Source: Ostreococcus mediterraneus
Lineage: Eukaryota > Chlorophyta > Mamiellophyceae > Mamiellales > Bathycoccaceae
NCBI GenBank assembly: GCA_012295225.1
Contig: WMKK01000001.1
Span: forward strand, 870,628 to 934,627
Direction: 5' to 3'
DNA: 64,000 nucleotides
Positions within the stretch are counted from its first letter, which is position 1; each line of letters begins with the position of its first letter. Position numbers and translations under genes: made by a program. This document shows, piece after piece, positions 57,424 through 64,000 of the stretch. Below the pieces are notes generated by a model, which worked only from the letters and a program-made list of their open reading frames with translations, made no database searches and was not told the DNA's origin.

Positions 57424-58596
57424 ATGCCGGCGCGCACGCGCGCGGCGGTAGCCGAGGAGGGTGCGAACGCGCTCGTGGTGGCGTCGACGTCCTCGGCGCT
57501 CGACGTGGATGGGTCGATGACGCACGCGCGACATTTCGACGCGCTCGATGCGCGGGATGTTCGAGAGGTTTTGGCGAGCGTGGAGGATGTGGTCGCGACG
57601 TGCGCGGATGCGCGCGCGTGGTGTACGTATGCGACGGCGGAGCGGTTCTTACGCGCGGATAAGGGCGATGTAAGGGCTGCGAAGAAACGATTGCGTACGA
57701 CGATGGAGTGGCGGGTGCAGGCGAAGCCCGAGAGGTCGTGTTGTACGAAGTGTTTTGGGAAGAGTTTGGGGTCGCACTACATGCAGCACGTCGGGTTCGA
57801 CAAGCGCGGACGGGCGTTGGTGTACTCGGATATAGGATTGGCGATGGATAGGCGTCCGGCTAGTAACGTGGAACATTGCGTGCAGGTTTTGGAGTTGTTG
57901 GAGAAGTTTTTGCCGCCGTATCCAAATGATCAATATATTTGGATTTGCGACTTTCACAAGTTTGGCGTGGGCAACATGAACCCGAGCGTGGCGTATAAAT
58001 GTTTGAGTTTATTCGCGCGTTCGTACCCCGAACGCCTGGAATTAATGGTTTTCGTCGAAGCACCGAAGATTTTTAATGGATTATACAAGACGCTCACGGC
58101 GTTTATCGATTCCACGACGGTGCAAAAGCTGCGTTTTGCCAAGGGTCCCGAGGGCAAGGGTGGCGGCGGCGCGCTCGAAGGCGTATTGAGAAAACATTTG
58201 AACGACGAAACCACCGATTGGTTGCTCACGGAAATGCGTATGAACCGCCGAATGTGGTCGACGGTATCAAAGCATAAAACGTGGCTCGGATCGATGATTA
58301 AAGGCGATGGTATTATGGCGCACACGGAGAACACCGAGTTTGCGAATCACGACAACCGCGGCACGCCGGAATTCATCGCGAGCCCGGCGGGTCAGCACGC
58401 GATGAACTACGCTCGCAAGCATGCGGTGAAGTTTGATGTCGCGTCGAGCGCTCTACCTGCCCATTGCTTCGGTATCAATGATTCACCGAGGAGCGTGATG
58501 CAATTTGCTTCGACATCGGCGCCCGCGTTGACGCATTCCTTCTCCTTTGCCACATTGAGCGAAGTACTCGATGGAGAGTTTGACCGTTTCGAATAG
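57424..58596 (+). CDS. CRAL-TRIO/Sec14-like lipid-transfer protein
   Basis: A 390-residue protein from MPARTRAAVAEEGANALVVA; the longer upstream frame starts without ATG and is low-complexity. A CRAL-TRIO N-terminal helix (ATAERFLRADKGDVRAAKKR then TTMEWRVQAKP) leads to the lipid-binding lobe: KRGRALVYSDIG, IWICDFHKFGVGNMNPSVAY, ARSYPERLELMVFVEAPKIF and LYKTLTAFIDSTTVQKLRF. These are Sec14-type signatures for exchange of phosphatidylinositol and phosphatidylcholine. The ~100-residue C-terminus has no recognised domain. Golgi or plasma-membrane action is typical of the family. Confidence 0.88.
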   Translation: MPARTRAAVAEEGANALVVASTSSALDVDGSMTHARHFDALDARDVREVLASVEDVVATCADARAWCTYATAERFLRADKGDVRAAKKRLRTTMEWRVQAKPERSCCTKCFGKSLGSHYMQHVGFDKRGRALVYSDIGLAMDRRPASNVEHCVQVLELLEKFLPPYPNDQYIWICDFHKFGVGNMNPSVAYKCLSLFARSYPERLELMVFVEAPKIFNGLYKTLTAFIDSTTVQKLRFAKGPEGKGGGGALEGVLRKHLNDETTDWLLTEMRMNRRMWSTVSKHKTWLGSMIKGDGIMAHTENTEFANHDNRGTPEFIASPAGQHAMNYARKHAVKFDVASSALPAHCFGINDSPRSVMQFASTSAPALTHSFSFATLSEVLDGEFDRFE

Positions 58597-58687
58597 TTGG
58601 AGCGCTGCTGTAACAATAGTGTCACATACACATTCATCATCCACTTTACAAACGCCGCTCGGACGTGGCTACTAAATCGTCGCTCTC

Positions 58688-59674
58688 TCACAATAAACCG
58701 AGTTTTTTGCGTTGGTACAGGGACATCGGGCGCATTTCATCCGGAGCGTTGTGGTCTTTGACCTGCTCTCCTGGCGCGCGCTCGATGACCTCTGCCTTTA
58801 AAGGCGGGTTCTTACGTTCGTACTCTCGTTCATTCCTCTCGCGTTCTTCTTCGGCGCGCCTACGAGCCTCCTCTGCCGCCGCCTTGAGCTCCGTCGTCTT
58901 TGCGTCGCGTTTTGCTTTCCATCGCTCGTACTTGGGAAAGTCCTCTGGGCACGTAATATCTGGAGGTTCGCCGCCATCGATGTCCACGTCGCTATCGTCG
59001 GCATCTGTGTCATTGTTTTCACTATAATTGTCTTCCTCGACCACACTTTTGCCCGTTTCACTCATCTCCATCGCCTCTAACCTCGAAATGAAGTCGTCCA
59101 AGTCGCCACGCACGACGCCGGCGTCGTAACGCTCATTTGCTGTACTCGATCCGAGCGTCGAAATTGCCGTGATATCTTCTTCCAATTCGTATACCTCTGT
59201 TATTTCTACGCTTCCATCGCCTTTACGTGCGATGCGCGCTCGCCCATCGGTTATGAGCTCCTCGTCTTCGAGAACCGTCGGCAATCCGCCGGCGGCGCTT
59301 CCGCTCGCCTCGAGCGCGTCCATCGCGAGTAATCTAGACTGCATCGCCGCCGCGTTGTGATCTGCATCTCGAATTTTCTGTTGCAATAATTCTCGTCGAC
59401 GTTGAATGATTGCGCATGTCTGTTCAGTGTTGCACTCGACGATATACTCCGCGCCGACGCCGACGAATAAAGTGTCGCCGCCCGAGAGCTCGCCTTCAAA
59501 CATCGCAAACTTTGTGCACGGCACCATGACTTCGTGCACGGGTTTATCCGGTAACGACCGTACGAGACATTGGAGTTCGTCGTACTGTTCGTCGTATTCC
59601 CGACACGTGGCGCTGAGCTCGCGCTCGTGCTTGACGGCTACGAACGAGGAAGAACACTCGCTGTCAGACGGCAT
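58688..59674 (-). CDS. URI-like unconventional prefoldin
   Basis: A 328-residue protein from MPSDSECSSSFVAVKHEREL. Residues ~10-110 are a prefoldin alpha-type domain: a coiled coil, the beta-hairpin VMVPCTKFAMFEGELSGGDT, then VECNTEQTCAIIQRRRELLQ and the second coil. An acidic middle (EDNYSENNDTDADDSDVDID) is followed by a charged helix and RPMSLYQRKKLGLL. This matches URI, which bridges RPB5 and the R2TP co-chaperone in polymerase assembly, so it may act together with the RPB2 encoded nearby. A separate upstream ATG reads MSDVDVRQLLEQVTQ, but no signal-supported splice joins it in frame. Orthology to URI rather than another prefoldin is moderate. Confidence 0.65.
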   Translation of the reverse strand: MPSDSECSSSFVAVKHERELSATCREYDEQYDELQCLVRSLPDKPVHEVMVPCTKFAMFEGELSGGDTLFVGVGAEYIVECNTEQTCAIIQRRRELLQQKIRDADHNAAAMQSRLLAMDALEASGSAAGGLPTVLEDEELITDGRARIARKGDGSVEITEVYELEEDITAISTLGSSTANERYDAGVVRGDLDDFISRLEAMEMSETGKSVVEEDNYSENNDTDADDSDVDIDGGEPPDITCPEDFPKYERWKAKRDAKTTELKAAAEEARRRAEEERERNEREYERKNPPLKAEVIERAPGEQVKDHNAPDEMRPMSLYQRKKLGLL

Positions 59675-59921
59675 TCTCGTTACGTTTAGAGTTCGAAACA
59701 CGCGACGAGGGACAACGAACGAGTGATGATGAGGCGATGCGCACCTTGCGTGACTTGTTCTAGGAGCTGCCGAACGTCGACGTCAGACATGGCGGAAGTT
59801 GCACGGTCGCGACACGAGGCGCGGTGTGTGGCAGCGAGGGGAGAAACTTTTCGTTTTATTACGACACGAATAAATTAATATCACAACCCGCATCCCTGAA
59901 CAACAACGCAGATTATTTATG

Positions 59922-61034
<1,113 letters not shown>

Positions 61035-61196
61035 TCACGCGTGCGCGTCGGCGAACTGTGCGCGGACGAACGTGACGATCGCGTCACGGGCCAGGCGTGT
61101 CGTGTGCGCGCGCCGCGAGTTCGTGGCGTGCGTGCGCGAGTCGCGTGCGCGAATGTGACGCGCGTAGGGTTCCAGTTGACGCTGATCCGCGCCTCA

Positions 61197-61925
61197 ATGT
61201 GTCCTCAATCGGCGACGCACGGCGGTCGTTCGAGCGCGCGCGCGACGGCGGTGGCGAACGCGGCGGCGAACGCGGCATCGCGCGGTGCGAACGCGGTGTC
61301 GCGCGCGCGGTGTGCGCGCGGTGGTGCGCGACGCGGCGGTGGTGCGGTGGTGCGCGGCATGGCGTCTTCGTCTTCGTCTTCGTCGGGGAAGATGTCGTCG
61401 CTGACGGCGATGTGCGAGGAGTTTCGGGACAAGTTTGACGTGGAGTACGTCACGGCGAGTGAGGTGTTGAAGCGCGTGCGCGATGGCGGCGACGGGGTGA
61501 AAGGGCGCGCGTTGGCGCTCGTGGATGTGCGAGGCGAGGAGGAACGCGAAACGAGTCGATTACCGAACGCGATGAGCGTGGAGGAGTACGAAGCAAAGCG
61601 TGATAGTATGGGAGCGCACGATTGTGTGTGTTATTGTACGATTGGGTATCGTTCGGGGGCGTTTGCGGAAAAGCTGGCCAAGTCAGCGTCGACGCGAGAC
61701 GACAACGTCGACGTCAAGTATTACAACTTGTACGGATCGATTTTGGCGTGGACGCACGCGGGCGGCGAGCTCGTGGATGCGAATGGTGAGCCTACGAAAC
61801 GCGTGCATACCTTTGGTAAGCAGTGGGACTGCGCCGCGGAAGGGTACGAGAGCGTGTATTTCAAGCACCCGATGGCGAAAGGTTTCGGCCAAATGCTCCG
61901 CGGTTGGTTTGGACGCAAGAAATAG
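61197..61925 (+). CDS. Plastid rhodanese-domain protein
   Basis: A 242-residue protein from MCPQSATHGGRSSARATAVA, an Ala/Arg/Ser-rich leader of ~60 residues that looks like a transit peptide. The rhodanese domain has ALALVDVRGEEERETSRLPN and the active-site loop CTIGYRSG (Cys then five residues to Arg), followed by VKYYNLYGSILAWTHAGGE. The tail KQWDCAAEGYESVYFKHPMA with a final short helix is not typical of thiosulfate sulfurtransferases. Sulfur transfer or phosphatase-like binding are both possible. It is divergent from OTC (192 bp). Confidence 0.85.
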   Translation: MCPQSATHGGRSSARATAVANAAANAASRGANAVSRARCARGGARRGGGAVVRGMASSSSSSSGKMSSLTAMCEEFRDKFDVEYVTASEVLKRVRDGGDGVKGRALALVDVRGEEERETSRLPNAMSVEEYEAKRDSMGAHDCVCYCTIGYRSGAFAEKLAKSASTRDDNVDVKYYNLYGSILAWTHAGGELVDANGEPTKRVHTFGKQWDCAAEGYESVYFKHPMAKGFGQMLRGWFGRKK

Positions 61926-62021
61926 TTTTGATAAAAAAAAGTAGAGACACACGCCTTGTATTGACAATGTTGTACAACATATATAAACGTTCTTTTGATT
62001 TGCACTGCAGGCATGAGATCT

Positions 62022-63434
62022 TCACACCGTTGCGGGTTTTAAGTCGCCTTCGATTGCGTTCTTTTGGAATTCGTTGCGCAACTGACCGCACGCCGCGGCG
62101 GCGTCCAAGCCCTTTGTCACGCGCACCGATGCGGGCACATTTAAGCCTTCAAGAATGTCTTTAAATTCGGTAATCGTCGCTCTAGTCGGACGTTTGAAAT
62201 CAGACTCGTCCACGGGGTTGTACGGAATCAAGTTGACGTGCGACGCCAAATTTCTCGCGTACAACAAACGCCCGAGCTCCTTTGCGTGCTCCGGTTGGTC
62301 GTTCACGCCACCGAGCAAGGTGTATTCAAACGTCACCCGTCGTCCAGTTGCGATGAAATATTGTTCGCAGTCGCGTAGTAAGTCCTCCATCGGGTACACC
62401 TTGGCGCTCGGAATGATGGTTTCACGCAACGCCTGATTCGGCGCGTGCAAACTTACGGCAAGCACAGATTGCAACTGTGCGTGCGCGAGCTTCTCAATCG
62501 ATCCGCGTACGCCCACGGTAGAAATAGTAATATGTCTGGCGCCAATGCCGATTTCCTCGTTCAAAGCCTTATGCGCCTTGAGCACGTTAGGCACGTTTAA
62601 TAGAGGTTCTCCCATGCCCATGAACACTACGTTTGACACGCGTTCGCCAAAGTGCGCCTCAATCGCGAGCACTTGATCGACGATCTCGTGCGGCGCCAAA
62701 TTACGCGCAAACCCACCCTTGCCCGTGGCGCAGAACGTGCATCGCATCGGACATCCAACTTGACTCGACACGCAGCACGTCAGGCGACTCTTTCCGTACT
62801 CCTTGGCCGGAATCCCAACCGTCTCGACCACGCGATTATCCGACAATCGCAACAATAACTTTGTCGTCCCATCCGTAGACTCCGCCACGTGATGCAACGT
62901 CGCCCGTCCAACTTGCACGTTCTGTGCCTTTAATTCCTCGCGTACTTTTTTCGACAGCGTCGTAAAGTCGTCGACGCTTCGCGCGCTCGCCCCGCCCCCG
63001 GCGTACAAATGGTCCGCAATCTGCTTCCCTCGAAACGCCGGCAACCCACGATCGATGGCAAATTGTTTCAACTCACTCGACGTCAGCCCGAGCAGGCTGA
63101 ACGGCTCACCATCCATGACTTTCCCGGCGTTTCTCGCCGTCGCGTCGGCGTCTCGAATGCTCGCCACCACCGCATCCGCATCCACCTTGGCCCACGCGCC
63201 GTCGCGCACGCCCGGCGCGCGCGGCACGTACGACGGTTCAAAAGGCACGTCGACGGCATTATCGTCGTCATCACCCGCGCTCGCGCGCGTCCGCGGCGCC
63301 GTGCGCGCGCGAATCGCTACGCCAGAGCGCGCACCGCGTGTGGCGGCTGCGACGCGCGTCTCTCTCGCGCGCGCGTCTCTCGAGCCATCCACCGCGCGCG
63401 CGGGCGCCAGCGCGCACGCGGACGCGCGAATCAT
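62022..63434 (-). CDS. RLMN: Plastid RlmN-type radical SAM rRNA/tRNA (adenine-C2) methyltransferase
   Basis: A 470-residue protein from MIRASACALAPARAVDGSRD, an Ala/Arg transit peptide; the frame before it lacks ATG. The radical SAM motif is SQVGCPMRCTFCATGKGG (CxxxCxxC for the 4Fe-4S cluster), preceded by RLTCCVSSQ and followed by EIVDQVLAIEAHFGERVSNV and VFMGMGEPLLNVPNV. The catalytic Cys pair is completed near the C-terminus at RVTKGLDAAAACGQLRNEF. It methylates A2503 of 23S rRNA and A37 of some tRNAs in bacteria; here in plastid ribosomes by inference. Start at first ATG. Confidence 0.95.
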   Translation of the reverse strand: MIRASACALAPARAVDGSRDARARETRVAAATRGARSGVAIRARTAPRTRASAGDDDDNAVDVPFEPSYVPRAPGVRDGAWAKVDADAVVASIRDADATARNAGKVMDGEPFSLLGLTSSELKQFAIDRGLPAFRGKQIADHLYAGGGASARSVDDFTTLSKKVREELKAQNVQVGRATLHHVAESTDGTTKLLLRLSDNRVVETVGIPAKEYGKSRLTCCVSSQVGCPMRCTFCATGKGGFARNLAPHEIVDQVLAIEAHFGERVSNVVFMGMGEPLLNVPNVLKAHKALNEEIGIGARHITISTVGVRGSIEKLAHAQLQSVLAVSLHAPNQALRETIIPSAKVYPMEDLLRDCEQYFIATGRRVTFEYTLLGGVNDQPEHAKELGRLLYARNLASHVNLIPYNPVDESDFKRPTRATITEFKDILEGLNVPASVRVTKGLDAAAACGQLRNEFQKNAIEGDLKPATV

Positions 63435-63539
63435 GGCTGGTGCTCGCGGTGCGGCGCGAGTTGCGGCGCGAGTTGGCGTGCAACGGCGACGCGAGTGCGC
63501 GCGCGTAGATGTGTCGTCATTGCGACGCGCGCCATCGAC

Positions 63540-64000
63540 ATGGCTGCGCGCGCGCCGCACGTCGCGCACCGAGTCGCGCGATGCGATGCGCGCGGTCGCG
63601 AGGGCGAACGCGCGCGCTGGAGCGTCGCGCCGCGCGCGCACCGACGGACGACGACGACGACGACGTCGGCGACGACGACGACGGCGACGTTGGCGTCATC
63701 GGTGACATCAGCAGCGCGACGATGGCACTCCATCGCGTCCGCGGCGCCGTCCTCGACGCCGGCGTCGAACGGCGCGGATGCGATTACGATCATGACGTTC
63801 AATGTGTTGTGTCCAGAGTACAAACGCGCGTCGAACGGCGGGGCGAGCGGGCGCGAGAGCGAGGATATGGCTGCGGCTGAGGCGCGCGCCGAGGCGACGC
63901 TCGCGGAAATCGCCTCGCTCGACGCCGACGTCGTGTGCGTGCAAGAGTTCTGGCACGCATCGGAAGGTATTGCGTCGTTGTGGCGCGAGAGGTTACGAGA
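63540..64000 (+). CDS. Endonuclease/exonuclease/phosphatase-family enzyme, 3' end outside window
   Basis: An open frame from ATG 63540 to the right edge (at least 153 residues). The first ~80 residues are Arg/Thr/Ala-rich with a 6-Thr run and look like a transit peptide. Then comes DAITIMTFNVLCPEYKRASN and IASLDADVVCVQEFWHASEG, the first two strands of the EEP fold with the metal-binding Asn and Glu. This family includes CCR4 deadenylases, APE1 and inositol phosphatases; which one cannot be told. An alternative start is 63792. It is divergent from RlmN (105 bp). Confidence 0.75.
   Translation, partial: MAARAPHVAHRVARCDARGREGERARWSVAPRAHRRTTTTTTSATTTTATLASSVTSAARRWHSIASAAPSSTPASNGADAITIMTFNVLCPEYKRASNGGASGRESEDMAAAEARAEATLAEIASLDADVVCVQEFWHASEGIASLWRERLR

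Noticed and set aside
59675-59790. First coding exon of the URI-like gene (MSDVDVRQLLEQVTQ)
   Set aside because: Joining at GTGCGC and the only available AG gives the wrong frame, and no CTGAC branch site is present.

Overview
The window looks like nuclear DNA from a very compact green alga of the Mamiellales (picoprasinophytes), closest in character to Ostreococcus. Reasons: high GC, about 43 protein genes in 64 kb with gaps often under 150 bp, eukaryotic nuclear genes (RPB2, LSM2, UGGT, POC5, Nup42), plastid-targeted proteins with Arg/Ala/Ser-rich transit peptides, and a plastid GAPDH of the GapB type with a CP12-like tail. The species call is inference; no search was run. I see no CRISPR, phage, retroelement, DNA transposon, rRNA or tRNA gene. 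Layout: 0-10 kb holds an OPR/RAP-like repeat protein fused to a methyltransferase (cut by the left edge), plastid TatA/Tha4, an RBM34/Nop12-like protein, an MA3-kinase-cyclic nucleotide domain fusion, a Nup42-like protein, TSSC4-like and RMT2-like proteins. 10-20 kb holds DUS3, TrmA, a POC5-like protein, RPB2 and a plastid lycopene-cyclase-like flavoprotein. 20-33 kb holds a KH protein, a TBC Rab-GAP, an unknown low-GC gene with an in-frame TGA, LSM2 with an intron-split start codon, two unknown acidic proteins, an SLC33-type transporter, an AlkB dioxygenase with an ADD-like zinc domain, a PH-like membrane protein, a tiny unknown ORF, a GST and an OTU protease. 33-47 kb holds a coiled-coil protein, aspartokinase, GlnRS, Tim17, a propeller/RING protein, a USP deubiquitinase, an enolase with a Dpy-30-like N-terminus, and PMM. 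47-64 kb holds a TatB-like protein, UGGT, an SPAG7-like R3H protein, a second KH protein, GapB, a Sec14-like protein, a URI-like prefoldin, ornithine carbamoyltransferase, a rhodanese protein, plastid RlmN and the start of an EEP-family enzyme (cut by the right edge). Most genes lack introns. Where introns occur they lie at the 5' end, usually begin GTGCGT, and carry a near-constant CTGAC branch site; this let me rebuild RPB2, enolase, GapB, the USP, LSM2 and TatA. The genes do not form an operon or pathway cluster. Themes present by chance or history are tRNA/rRNA modification (DUS3, TrmA, RlmN, AlkB), RNA binding, ER glycoprotein quality control (PMM feeding N-glycosylation; UGGT with KDEL tail) and plastid/cytosolic carbon metabolism (GapB, enolase). 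The most unusual items are the MA3-kinase-CNB fusion, the repeat-methyltransferase fusion, the ADD-like/AlkB fusion, the split LSM2 start codon and the TGA-interrupted low-GC gene.
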